Of a stretch of DNA of 64,000 bases, positions 26,682-35,073 are shown piece by piece; position 1 is the stretch's first letter; the number at the start of each line of letters is the position of its first letter. The notes under the pieces were generated by a model that saw nothing but the letters and a program-made list of their open reading frames with translations, did not search any database and was not told where the DNA came from. Both the position numbers and the translations under genes were made by a program. This stretch comes from Neorhizobium galegae (GTDB taxonomy: Bacteria; Pseudomonadota; Alphaproteobacteria; Rhizobiales; Rhizobiaceae). Location: the NCBI RefSeq assembly GCF_017877135.1, contig NZ_JAGIPH010000002.1:62001-126000 (forward strand). The letters run 5' to 3'.

Positions 26682-27161
26682 ATGCGCAGGCTGCGCCAGG
26701 CATTGCTGCTGGTCTCGGCGGTTTTTCTTCTCTTTGGAATTTACCTGCCGATCCTTCAGATCGACCGGCTGTTCCTGTTCAGCCAGACGCCGTCGCTGAT
26801 CGATCTGGTCTCGGGCCTGTTTGAGCAGGGAGACTTCGGGCTTGCGCTCCTGATTGCGCTGTTTTCGATCGTGTTTCCCGCAGCCAAGCTTCTGCTGGTG
26901 TTTTGCCAGGAGGCAGGTTGGCGGCTCGGTCAGGATCGGATGGGGGTTTTCGGCCGCGCGCTGCCGCATCTGTCAAAGTGGTCTATGATGGACGTGATGC
27001 TGGTGGCGATCGCGATCTTCGCGGCCAAGGGGAGTGGGCTGGCGACAGCCGTCGCCCAGCCGGGTCTGTGGTTCTATGCAGGTTCAGCCATCATGACCGG
27101 GCTCTTGTCGCCCTTTTCTTCGATGGCCGCCGACAAGCGGCCAGACACCGACATGCGTTAA
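26682..27161 (+). CDS. Paraquat-inducible protein A-like membrane protein
   Basis: A 159-residue protein with four predicted membrane helices matching one PqiA module: a short basic start (MRRLRQALLLVSAV), LPILQIDRLFLF, then FSIVFPAAKLLLVF and the family motif LPHLSKWSMMDVMLVAI. PqiA-type proteins work with MCE proteins in lipid transport across the envelope in enterobacteria. Here there is only one module and no pqiB or pqiC neighbour. The start at 26682 follows AGAGGGGGGC; ATGs at 26595 and 26643 are possible longer starts. Confidence 0.78.
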   Translation: MRRLRQALLLVSAVFLLFGIYLPILQIDRLFLFSQTPSLIDLVSGLFEQGDFGLALLIALFSIVFPAAKLLLVFCQEAGWRLGQDRMGVFGRALPHLSKWSMMDVMLVAIAIFAAKGSGLATAVAQPGLWFYAGSAIMTGLLSPFSSMAADKRPDTDMR

Positions 27162-27176
27162 GCCTCCTCGGGAGGC
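27162..27176. terminator. Short hairpin between convergent pqiA-like and sciP genes
   Basis: GCCTCC-TCG-GGAGGC is a 6-bp stem starting right at the stop codon of the PqiA-like gene. It lies in the 66-nt gap before the sciP stop and lacks a T-run, so it is only a possible bidirectional end signal. Confidence 0.4.
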
Positions 27177-27227
27177 GGGCTCCGGAGGATAGTCAGGATG
27201 GTCGGGGACGGCTTGCGAACGCCTTGA

Positions 27228-27503
27228 CTAGTGGCGGTACTGCTGAATCCGCGTGGTTCTGAGGCCGGCAAGGCCATGGTCGTTGATGGACGACTGCCAG
27301 GACAGGAATTCTTCCACTGTCAGGGTATAACGCTCGCAAGCTTCCTCGAGGCTCAACAGGCCACCGCGAACCGCTGCAACCACCTCCGCCTTGCGACGGA
27401 TCACCCAGCGGCGCGTATTGGCCGGCGGAAGATCCGCAATCGTCAGGGGGCTGCCATCGGGGCCGATGACATATTTAACTCGAGGCCGGATCATTTCGGT
27501 CAT
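27228..27503 (-). CDS. sciP: CtrA inhibitor SciP (DUF1153)
   Basis: A 91-residue helix-turn-helix protein of the DUF1153 family. The near-invariant segments are VKYVIGPDGSPLTIADLPPA, TRRWVIRRKAEVVAAVRGGL, LSLEEACERYTLTVEEFLSW and GLAGLRTTRIQQYR. In Caulobacter SciP binds CtrA and its target promoters to block transcription early in the cycle and is itself activated by CtrA. The ATG at 27503 is chosen as the family's usual start (MTEMIRP). A GACTC methylation site lies 3-7 nt upstream, and a near-consensus CtrA box is at 27555-27569. Confidence 0.92.
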   Translation of the reverse strand: MTEMIRPRVKYVIGPDGSPLTIADLPPANTRRWVIRRKAEVVAAVRGGLLSLEEACERYTLTVEEFLSWQSSINDHGLAGLRTTRIQQYRH

Positions 27504-27815
27504 TGGACTCTCTACACTACACAAGACCACGAGGCCGACCGTAGCCCGGCAGTTTTAACATTTGACTAAATGGAAACCGTGTTTTGCAGGAAACCGCATT
27601 TGGACCACAATTCTTTCGCGTTTTTTTCGCAATTCACGACCGACCTTGTGTGTTTCGTAAGATTAGAATGTTCTTTCGAACGATTTGATTGCGGCGCATC
27701 AAGGTTTATGCTGCATTTTAGCAATCTTTGCCAAGAAACGGTGACCGGGTGACCCGGCCGGATTTTGCGGTGGAAAACCCGGCGGGCGACGTCTTTTAAT
27801 TCATCTGCGGCCCGG
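27504..27815. promoter_or_regulatory. sciP control region with CtrA-like box and GANTC site
   Basis: This 312-nt gene-free, AT-rich stretch precedes sciP. TTAA-N7-CTAA at 27555-27569 is one base short of the full CtrA site, 52 nt before the sciP start. A GACTC (CcrM) site lies at 27506-27510. Both fit the known CtrA-dependent control of sciP in Caulobacter. The rest (27570-27815), holding several T-runs, shows nothing I can assign beyond possible 3' ends for the DUF2793 transcript. Confidence 0.55.
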
Positions 27816-28847
27816 TCAGATCATCTGAAGCGACAGTTCGGTGCGCCCGGCGCCCTCATCGAGGACTGCCGTTCCGGCGTGCAGGAAGGTCAGCGTATCG
27901 CCCAGTGTCAAACTGGCAAGCGTCGATGCGCAGACCGTCAGCGGTGCCGCCGAGGGGAGGCTGAGGCTCAGAAGCGTCGTCGAGGCATTGCGCCTGAGGC
28001 TTGCGGTATGGCCGGAAGACGAGGTGACAGACACCATCATCGTCAGTTTGTAGATCCCGCTTGCGGGCACCACCAGCGCGTTGCCGCCGCCGCTCACGGC
28101 AGCGCCGAGCGTGACGCCACCCTGCTCGAGCGCAAGGGTGGTAAAGCCGGTCGAGGCGCCGGAGGCGGGGCTGGACGTGCCGGTGGCGCGATGGGCGCGG
28201 GCAAGCGGCCGGTTGGGAAAGCTCGGCCGGCCGGCGCCATCAAAGCTCATGCCGGTTTTCCAGCTGCCGCCATCGGCGCTCACCTTCACGGCAAACTGGT
28301 CATTTCCGGCAAGGCCCATTTCCGCCCGGCCCGACCATCCGCTCTGGAACAGCAGCGAGGCGGTATCGGACACCGCCGCCTTGTTGATCATCAACTGGTG
28401 CCCGGCGCCGGCATTGTTGAACAGCGAGGCGGCCGACGAGATCGACAACCGGTTGCTGTCGTCCGGCGTCGCGCTGATGCCAAGCCGTGAAGGCGTCAGG
28501 ATATCGGGCAGGCCGGGGGTGACCCAGGCGGTGCCGGAAAAGGCCCGGATGGCTGACAGCGACTTGAACCAGGCGAGAAAGCCGGTGTTTGGCTGCAGAA
28601 AGCTCCAGGCGCCATCCTGAAAGGTGGCGATGGTGCCGGCATGTCCTGCCCAGGCGCCGGTCGCCGTGCCGGTGACGGCGTAATGGCTGCCCTCGACGGG
28701 ACTGGCGGGCGGTGCGGCACCCTCATAGTCGATGGCCAGCTGGACCAGCGTGTCCAGCCGAAGCAGCGCCTCATTGTGAGTGACGTGTTTCTGGGCCTGG
28801 GAAGGCAGGATATAGGGCAGTCTGAGGTTCGGTGTCGTGTCGGCCAT
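27816..28847 (-). CDS. DUF2793 phage-tail-like protein
   Basis: A 343-residue protein starting at 28847 after GGGAGAAC. The N-terminal ~95 residues match DUF2793: NLRLPYILPSQAQKHVTHNE, ALLRLDTLVQLAI, then GSHYAVTGTATGAWAGHAG. The middle is low-complexity and Ser/Ala/Gly-rich. The last ~130 residues form a beta-rich domain resembling the C1q/TNF-like heads of tail fibres (GIYKLTMMVSVTSSSGHTAS). DUF2793 is typical of alphaproteobacterial prophages and gene transfer agents. Here no phage gene is adjacent, so it is an orphan: a prophage remnant, or a fibre gene for particles encoded elsewhere. Confidence 0.8.
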   Translation of the reverse strand: MADTTPNLRLPYILPSQAQKHVTHNEALLRLDTLVQLAIDYEGAAPPASPVEGSHYAVTGTATGAWAGHAGTIATFQDGAWSFLQPNTGFLAWFKSLSAIRAFSGTAWVTPGLPDILTPSRLGISATPDDSNRLSISSAASLFNNAGAGHQLMINKAAVSDTASLLFQSGWSGRAEMGLAGNDQFAVKVSADGGSWKTGMSFDGAGRPSFPNRPLARAHRATGTSSPASGASTGFTTLALEQGGVTLGAAVSGGGNALVVPASGIYKLTMMVSVTSSSGHTASLRRNASTTLLSLSLPSAAPLTVCASTLASLTLGDTLTFLHAGTAVLDEGAGRTELSLQMI

Positions 28848-29135
28848 GGCGTGTTCTCCCTGCGTGTGGAAGGCCATTTTAAGTGCATGGCGGCACACGG
28901 GCATGGCGAAGGCATCAAGCCGTTGAAAGCATTGGCGCGGGGCCGGAAAACATCCCCGGCCGGCTATCGATCAGGTCAGCGACCGGGCCGCCGCAGCCGG
29001 GGCCGTGGCCGGCGGGCCACGCCCGTCATCTTCCTGAAACACGCGCCAGGGATGCGACGGAATGGCGGTGTGAATGCCCTTGTCCTTTGATTTGCATATG
29101 CGAAGGTGACGACGAGATTTGAGACAGGATCCCGC

Positions 29136-30389
29136 ATGCGCTATTCCGCCCTAGACATCGTTCGGCAGGCCTTTTCCGGCAACCGCCACTGGAAGCCTGT
29201 CTGGCGCGAGCCGCAACCGAAGGCGCATTACGATGTGATCATCGTCGGTGGCGGCGGGCATGGCCTGTCGACCGCCTATTATCTTGCCAAGGAGTTCGGC
29301 ATCACCAATATCGCCGTGCTGGAAAAGGGCTACATCGGCTCCGGCAATGTCGGGCGAAACACCACGATCATCCGCTCCAATTATCTGCTGGAAGGCAACG
29401 AGCCCTTCTACGAGTTCTCCATGAAACTGTGGGAAGGGCTGGAGCAGGATTTCAATTATAACGCCATGGTGTCGCAGCGCGGCGTGATCAATCTCTTCCA
29501 CTCCGATGGCCAGCGCGACGCCTATGCGCGGCGCGGCAATGCCATGATGATGCATGGCGTCGATGCGCAGCTGCTGGATCGCGAGGAGGTGCGCAAGATG
29601 ATGCCCTACCTCAATTTCGACCATGCGCGCTTTCCCGTTCTCGGCGGCCTTCTGCAGAAGCGCGGCGGCACGGCCCGCCATGATGCGGTGGCCTGGGGCT
29701 ATGCCCGCGGTGCCGATCAGCGCGGCGTCGACCTCATCCAGCACTGCGAGGTGACCGGTATACGTCGCGACGAAGCGGGCAGGGTTCTGGGCGTCGAGAC
29801 GTCAAAGGGCTTTATCGGCTGCAACAAGCTGGCGCTTGCCACGGCCGGCCACACCTCGGTGACGGGGCAGATGGCCGGGCTTCGGCTTCCCATCGAAACG
29901 CATGTCCTGCAGGCCTTCGTCTCGGAGGGCCTGAAGCCGGTCATCCACAATGTCATTACCTATGGCGCCGGTCACTTCTATATCTCGCAGTCCGACAAAG
30001 GCGGCTTGGTCTTCGGCGCAGACATCGATTACTATTCCTCCTATGCGCAGCGCGGCAATCTCGCCACCGTCGAGCACACGATCGAGGAAGGCGTGTCGCT
30101 GATCCCGGGGCTGTCTCGGGTAAAGGTGCTGCGCGCCTGGGGTGGCGTGATGGACATGTCGATGGACGGATCGCCGATCATCGACAGGACGCCGATCGAC
30201 AACCTCTATCTGAATTGCGGCTGGTGCTATGGCGGCTTCAAGGCCACACCTGCCTCCGGCTTCTGCTTTGCCCATCTGATCGCCAAGGACGAGCCGCATT
30301 ATACGGCCCGCTTCCTTAGGCTCGACCGTTTCGAGCGCGGCCTTGCCATCGACGAAGGCGGCAAGGGGCCTCAGCCGAACCTGCATTAG
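29136..30389 (+). CDS. soxB: Sarcosine oxidase subunit beta
   Basis: A 417-residue flavoprotein subunit of heterotetrameric sarcosine oxidase, which oxidises N-methylglycine to glycine and passes the methyl carbon to tetrahydrofolate. The FAD dinucleotide-binding motif is VIIVGGGGHGLSTAYYLA, followed by VLEKGYIGSGNVGRNTTIIR. A His in the N-terminal part of this subunit carries covalent FMN in known enzymes. The C-terminus has NLYLNCGWCYGGFKATPASG. The ATG at 29136 (AGGA 8 nt upstream) is preferred to a GTG at 29106, and gives the usual length. First gene of soxBDAG; the 288 nt before it hold no visible gene. Confidence 0.95.
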   Translation: MRYSALDIVRQAFSGNRHWKPVWREPQPKAHYDVIIVGGGGHGLSTAYYLAKEFGITNIAVLEKGYIGSGNVGRNTTIIRSNYLLEGNEPFYEFSMKLWEGLEQDFNYNAMVSQRGVINLFHSDGQRDAYARRGNAMMMHGVDAQLLDREEVRKMMPYLNFDHARFPVLGGLLQKRGGTARHDAVAWGYARGADQRGVDLIQHCEVTGIRRDEAGRVLGVETSKGFIGCNKLALATAGHTSVTGQMAGLRLPIETHVLQAFVSEGLKPVIHNVITYGAGHFYISQSDKGGLVFGADIDYYSSYAQRGNLATVEHTIEEGVSLIPGLSRVKVLRAWGGVMDMSMDGSPIIDRTPIDNLYLNCGWCYGGFKATPASGFCFAHLIAKDEPHYTARFLRLDRFERGLAIDEGGKGPQPNLH

Positions 30390-30440
30390 GCGAACCTTCA
30401 TTCATCAAGCCCGCACGACCTGCACTGACGAGTATCTATC

Positions 30441-30758
30441 ATGGCAAGCCTGATCACCTGTCCCCATTGCGGCAGCCGGCCGAAAGAAGAGTTCTCCATT
30501 CGCGGCGATGCCCTGCCTCAGCGCCCAGCCGCTCACGCGCCGGACGAAGCCTGGCACGCCTATGTCTATCTGCGCGACAATGTGAAGGGCGTCATCTTCG
30601 AACACTGGCACCATGTGGGCGGCTGCCGGCGTTATCTGGTGGTGGAGCGGGATAATGTCAGCCATGATGTGCTGTCGGTCACGGATGCCGCCCGGTTCAG
30701 GCGTGCCGCGGCTTCCGGGCAGGACGGCGTGGTTGCTGCCGGAAAGGACCTCGCATGA
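30441..30758 (+). CDS. soxD: Sarcosine oxidase subunit delta
   Basis: A 105-residue subunit typical of SoxD. ITCPHCGSRPKEEF begins the zinc site (two Cys), with a His in FEHWHHVGGCRRY and the final Cys close by. VYLRDNVKGVIFEHWHHVGG, abbreviated VYLRDNVKGVIFEHW, is the family core. It stabilises the heterotetramer and contributes no flavin. It starts 51 nt after soxB and its stop overlaps the soxA start by 4 nt, so translation is coupled. The size matches the family. Confidence 0.94.
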   Translation: MASLITCPHCGSRPKEEFSIRGDALPQRPAAHAPDEAWHAYVYLRDNVKGVIFEHWHHVGGCRRYLVVERDNVSHDVLSVTDAARFRRAAASGQDGVVAAGKDLA

Positions 30759-33724
30759 CCCCGCATCGTCTTTCCACCGGTGGGCTCGTCAACCGCGCGA
30801 TGCCGCTGCGCTTCAGCTTCGATGGCAAGCCGCTGAAGGGCTTTGCCGGCGACACCCTGTCCTCGGCGCTTCTCGCCAATGGCCAGATGCTGATGGGCCG
30901 CAGCTTCAAATATCACCGGCCGCGCGGACCCGTCACCGCAGGCTCCGCCGAACCGAACGCGCTGGTCACGCTGGGTGAGGGCGCGCGCAGCGAGCCCAAT
31001 GCGCGCGCCACCGTGGCGGAGCTTTACGAGGGAATGGCAGCGCGCAGCCAGAACCGCTGGCCGTCGCTGTCCTATGATGTCGGGTCGGTCAACAGCCTGT
31101 TTTCGCCCTTCCTGTCGGCCGGCTTTTACTACAAGACCTTCATGTGGCCCGCTTCCTTCTGGGAAAAGGTCTACGAGCCGCTGATCCGCCGCGCCGCGGG
31201 CCTTGGTCGCGCGGTCATGGCGCCCGATCCGGATCGCTACGAAAAGGCCTGGGCGCATTGCGACCTGCTGGTCATCGGCGCCGGACCGACCGGGCTGATG
31301 GCAACGCTTGCCGCTGCCCGCGCCGGCCTTCGCGTCATTCTGGCGGACGAGGATTTTCGCCAAGGCGGATCGCTTCTGTCGGAAACCGCCGTTGTCGGCG
31401 GACTGCCGGCGGCGGATTTTGCCGCAGCCATCCTCGCCGAACTGGAAACTCTCTCCAATGTCACGCTGATGGCACGCACCACCGTGTTCGGCTGGTATGA
31501 CGACATGGTGTTCGGTGCCGTCGAAAAGGTGCAGAAGCATGTGGCGCTGCCCGATCCCGACCTGCCGGTGGAACGTGTCTGGCGCATCGTGGCCAAGCGG
31601 GCGCTTCTGGCGACCGGTGCCGAGGAACGGCCGCTGGCGTTTGGCGGCAATGATCGCCCCGGCGTGATGACGGCCGGTGCCGCGCGCACCTATCTCAATC
31701 GATACGGTGTTGCGGTCGGCCGCAAGGTGGCCGTGTTTGCCAATGGCGGCTCCGGCTATCGCACGGCAGCCGATCTGACGGCTGCCGGCATCGATGTGAC
31801 CGCGATCATCGATCCGCGCACGGAGATTTCGCGCGCCCAAGTGGATCTGGCGGGGGAGAGCCTGCGCATTCTCTCCGGCGCCTCGGTCACGGCAACGCGC
31901 GGGCGGCTCGGGCTCGCCGGGCTTGTGGCCGAGCGATCCGGCCATGAAGAGGTGATCGATTGCGACGCGCTTCTGATGTCCGGCGGCTGGTCTCCCGTCG
32001 TCCATCTCCTGTGCCAGCGCGGCAGAAAGCCGGTCTGGAGCGTGGCGCACCAGGCCTTTCTGGCGCCCGATGTGGGCGCGGCCTTTGTCCCGGCCGGATC
32101 GGCTGCCGGTCTCGCCCGGCTCTCGGCCTGCCTGAGGGACGGGGCGGAAAAAGCCGTGGCGCTTGCCCGCGATCTGGGCTTTGCCGCCTATGACACCGAT
32201 ATCCCGCCGGTGGAGGGCGAGTATGATCCGGCCTTTGCGCCGCTCTGGTATGTCCAGGGCTCGAAGGGCAAGGCCTTTGTCGATTTCCAGAATGACGTGA
32301 CCGTTGGCGATCTCAGCCTTTCGCAGCGTGAAGCCTTCGGCCATATCGAGCACACCAAGCGCTACACGACCGGCGGCATGGCGACCGACCAGGGCAAGCT
32401 CGGCAACGTCAACACCATCGGCATCGTATCGGGCATGCGCGGCGTTTCGCCGGAGGCGGTCGGCACCACGACGTTCAGGCCCTTCTATACGCCGGTGTCC
32501 TTCGGCGCTCTGGCCGGCACCGCGCGCGCCGAACAGGCGCGCCCCACCCGCCGCTCGCCGCTGCATGGCTGGGCGGCGAGACACGGCGCGGTGTTTGTCG
32601 AAGCCGGCCTCTGGCATCGCTCCGCCTGGTTTCCGCGCGCCGGCGAAAAAACCTGGCGCGAGGCGGTCGACCGCGAAGTGCTGACGGTGCGCGAAAACGC
32701 CGGGCTCTGCGATGTCTCGACGCTCGGCAAGATCGAGATATTCGGCACGCAGGCGGCGGAGTTTTTAAACCGCGTCTACAGCAACGCCTTTCTGAAGCTT
32801 TCCGTCGGCAAGGCCCGCTACGGCCTGATGCTGCGCGAGGACGGCATCGTCTTTGACGACGGCACCACGAGCCGGCTTGGGCCGAACCATTACGTGATGA
32901 CCACCACCACGGCCTATGCGGCCGAGGTGATGGCGCATCTCGACTACTGCGCGCAGGTGCTGTTTCCCGAGCTTGACGTGCGCTTCGCATCCACCACCGA
33001 CCAGTGGGCGCAGATGTCGCTGGCAGGGCCGAAATCGCGCATCATCCTGCAGCGCCTGGTGGAGGATGATCTCTCCGATTCAGCCTTCCCCTTCCTTGCC
33101 GCGCGCGAGGTGACGCTGAAGGGCGGGCTTGCGGCACGCCTGTTCCGCATCTCGTTTTCCGGCGAACTTGCCTATGAGCTTGCCGTGCCGGCAGGCTTCG
33201 GCGAGGCGGTGGCCGACCATCTGATGGAAGCCGGCCGCGAGGATGGCATCTGCGCCTATGGGGTGGAGGCGCTGAACGTGCTGCGCATCGAAAAAGGTCA
33301 TGTCACGCACAGCGAACTCGACGGCCGCACCACCGCCGACGATGTCGGTCTTGGCCGCATGATGGCCCTGCAGAAGCCGGATTTCATCGGCAAGCGCCTC
33401 TCGACGCGCTTTGGCCTGACGGCGGCCGATCGGCTGCAGATGGTGGGCCTCAAGCCCATCGAGCCGGATGCCGAGATCCGGGCCGGCGCGCATCTCCTGA
33501 AGGAGAATGCCAAGCCCTCGACCACCAACGACCAGGGCTTTGTCTCGTCTGCCTGTTATTCGCCGACGCTTGGCCGCCATATCGCGCTGGCGCTTCTGAA
33601 ATCCGGGCGCGAGCGGATCGGCGAAAAGATCCTCGTCTGGGATCGGCTCCGCGAAAGCGAGGTGCTGGCGGAAGTCTGCAGCCCCGTCTTCGTCGATCCG
33701 GACAATCTCAAACTGCGGGACTGA
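30755..33724 (+). CDS. soxA: Sarcosine oxidase subunit alpha
   Basis: A 989-residue subunit with the expected order. A ferredoxin-like N-terminal domain (~20-100, RFSFDGKPLKGFAGDTLSSA) lacks the iron-sulfur Cys set. An NAD(P)-binding Rossmann region has LLVIGAGPTGLMATLAAARA at ~170. A C-terminal aminomethyltransferase (GcvT-like) domain (~600-985) binds tetrahydrofolate, with FRISFSGELAYELAVP and EALNVLRIEKGHVTHSELDG. The subunit holds NAD+ and takes the methylene group as 5,10-methylene-THF. It overlaps soxD by 4 nt and lies 11 nt before soxG. Full length and intact. Confidence 0.95.
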   Translation: MTPHRLSTGGLVNRAMPLRFSFDGKPLKGFAGDTLSSALLANGQMLMGRSFKYHRPRGPVTAGSAEPNALVTLGEGARSEPNARATVAELYEGMAARSQNRWPSLSYDVGSVNSLFSPFLSAGFYYKTFMWPASFWEKVYEPLIRRAAGLGRAVMAPDPDRYEKAWAHCDLLVIGAGPTGLMATLAAARAGLRVILADEDFRQGGSLLSETAVVGGLPAADFAAAILAELETLSNVTLMARTTVFGWYDDMVFGAVEKVQKHVALPDPDLPVERVWRIVAKRALLATGAEERPLAFGGNDRPGVMTAGAARTYLNRYGVAVGRKVAVFANGGSGYRTAADLTAAGIDVTAIIDPRTEISRAQVDLAGESLRILSGASVTATRGRLGLAGLVAERSGHEEVIDCDALLMSGGWSPVVHLLCQRGRKPVWSVAHQAFLAPDVGAAFVPAGSAAGLARLSACLRDGAEKAVALARDLGFAAYDTDIPPVEGEYDPAFAPLWYVQGSKGKAFVDFQNDVTVGDLSLSQREAFGHIEHTKRYTTGGMATDQGKLGNVNTIGIVSGMRGVSPEAVGTTTFRPFYTPVSFGALAGTARAEQARPTRRSPLHGWAARHGAVFVEAGLWHRSAWFPRAGEKTWREAVDREVLTVRENAGLCDVSTLGKIEIFGTQAAEFLNRVYSNAFLKLSVGKARYGLMLREDGIVFDDGTTSRLGPNHYVMTTTTAYAAEVMAHLDYCAQVLFPELDVRFASTTDQWAQMSLAGPKSRIILQRLVEDDLSDSAFPFLAAREVTLKGGLAARLFRISFSGELAYELAVPAGFGEAVADHLMEAGREDGICAYGVEALNVLRIEKGHVTHSELDGRTTADDVGLGRMMALQKPDFIGKRLSTRFGLTAADRLQMVGLKPIEPDAEIRAGAHLLKENAKPSTTNDQGFVSSACYSPTLGRHIALALLKSGRERIGEKILVWDRLRESEVLAEVCSPVFVDPDNLKLRD

Positions 33725-33735
33725 GGGGATTTCAG

Positions 33736-34281
33736 ATGTCGATCACCTACACCCACCGGCATGTGCTGGAAGACCATATCACGGGCTTCGAAGCCCGCCC
33801 CAACGTCAACCATCTGAGCGTCATTCGTCGCCCGGCCATGGCCGTGGTGCTGGCCCATGGCGGCGCGGAGAGCGATGTGGACCTGGCGCTCGACATGATC
33901 GAGGGCGTCTCAAAGCGCGTCTGCGGCCCGGCGGAATGGCTGGCCGTTGCGCAGGACAGGACGCCGGAGAGCCTGCTGCGGGCGCTGACCTCCATTCCCG
34001 GCGCGTCCGTGCTGGATGGCAGCGACGGCCACGTGCTGATGCGGATCGATGGTCCGCATGCCCGCAAGGTGCTTGCCAAATGCGTCGCCGTCGATCTTCA
34101 CCCGGATGTCTTCCCGATAGACATGTCGGCGCCCATGCTGATTGCGCATGTGGCGGGCAATCTGGCGCGCACCGGCGAAAACAGCTTCGAGATCATCGTG
34201 CCGCGCAGTTTTGCCGGAACGGTGTTCGAGGAGATGAAGGAGATGGGCCGCGACGTGGCGCTGACCGCCGGGTTCGGCTGA
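33736..34281 (+). CDS. soxG: Sarcosine oxidase subunit gamma
   Basis: A 181-residue SoxG subunit, resembling a fragment of the aminomethyltransferase fold. SVLDGSDGHVLMRIDGPHAR and ENSFEIIVPRSFAGTVFEEM are the recognisable family parts. It completes the heterotetramer with SoxB, SoxD and SoxA, encoded just upstream in canonical order. It starts 11 nt after soxA with GGGGAT before the ATG. In many genomes purU, glyA or folD follow to handle the one-carbon unit; here a toxin-antitoxin pair follows instead. Confidence 0.9.
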   Translation: MSITYTHRHVLEDHITGFEARPNVNHLSVIRRPAMAVVLAHGGAESDVDLALDMIEGVSKRVCGPAEWLAVAQDRTPESLLRALTSIPGASVLDGSDGHVLMRIDGPHARKVLAKCVAVDLHPDVFPIDMSAPMLIAHVAGNLARTGENSFEIIVPRSFAGTVFEEMKEMGRDVALTAGFG

Positions 34282-34359
34282 GAGGGACGGGCGGCTGACG
34301 GTCGGCTATTCTTTCAGCGCTCTCTATGGCAAGATGGGGCCTTGATGGAAAAGGTCGCC

Positions 34360-34641
34360 ATGCAGCATTCTCGCTCCTTCCAGATTACCCTCCCGGCAGA
34401 CCTTGCTGATCTGCTGCATGAGAAAGTTGCCTCCGGCGAATATGCCAGCGAAAGCGAGGTCATTCGCCAGGGCCTCCTGACGCTCGCCATGGAGGATTCA
34501 GCAGTGCAGAGATGGCTGCAGGATGAGGTCGCGCCGACCTATGATCGCTACAGCCGGGATCCGGCTTCAGCGTCCTCCCTTGACGAAGCCATGGCACGGC
34601 TTGATGCACGCATTGCAGCCATCGAGAAAAAGCCGTCGTGA
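34360..34641 (+). CDS. parD: ParD-family antitoxin
   Basis: A 93-residue antitoxin. The N-terminal ribbon-helix-helix (RSFQITLPADLADLLHEKV, then SGEYASESEVIRQGLLTL) binds operator DNA, and the helical C-terminal tail neutralises the toxin. The start at 34360 is preferred because AAGG lies 7 nt before it; an ATG at 34345 would add five residues. Its stop overlaps the GTG start of the ParE-like toxin gene by 3 nt, as usual for type II pairs. It is inserted between soxG and the dimethylglycine dehydrogenase-like gene. Confidence 0.85.
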   Translation: MQHSRSFQITLPADLADLLHEKVASGEYASESEVIRQGLLTLAMEDSAVQRWLQDEVAPTYDRYSRDPASASSLDEAMARLDARIAAIEKKPS

Positions 34642-34943
34642 AGCGATACGTCGTTCGCCTGATGCCAGAGGCGGAAACGGATCTCCTGGACATTTACCTC
34701 TTCGTGCGTGAGAGATCGGGTTCTGCGGCAGTTGCAACCAGCTATCTGGCGCGTATCCGGCGGTTCCTGGCCGCTCTGGAGACGGGCCCTCACCGGGGGA
34801 CCGTTCGCCGCGATGTGCGGGAGGGCTTGCGGGTTATCGGTTTCGAGCGTGCCATCAGTGTCGCCTTCATCGTGGAGAACGACAGCATCGTCATCCTGAG
34901 GCTCGCTTACCGGGGACACTTGATCGACCTGAAAGGCTCCTGA
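34638..34943 (+). CDS. parE: ParE/RelE-superfamily toxin
   Basis: A 101-residue toxin of the ParE/RelE fold starting with GTG at 34638. Recognisable parts are MPEAETDLLDIYLFVRERSG, YLARIRRFLAALETGPHRGT and the terminal strands VAFIVENDSIVILRLAYRG. ParE toxins poison DNA gyrase, while related RelE toxins cut mRNA on the ribosome. With the upstream ParD-type antitoxin, the ParE assignment is favoured. The full-length frame shows no disruption, so the pair is probably functional. Confidence 0.83.
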   Translation: MKRYVVRLMPEAETDLLDIYLFVRERSGSAAVATSYLARIRRFLAALETGPHRGTVRRDVREGLRVIGFERAISVAFIVENDSIVILRLAYRGHLIDLKGS

Positions 34944-35073
34944 CTGTTGCGGCGGCCCGGATCCCGTAACCACGGCGCAAAAACTACAATTTCTTTCGCG
35001 AAAACGACTATGTCCTGTCGTCGGCAGTCACTAGGCTCCGATATCCTCGTTTAATCCAAGGGAGCCGCCATCC

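Noticed and set aside
30632..32617. 661-codon minus-strand open frame inside soxA
   Set aside because: It is wholly antisense to the conserved sarcosine oxidase alpha gene; its composition is typical of a shadow frame and there is no ribosome-binding site or family match.
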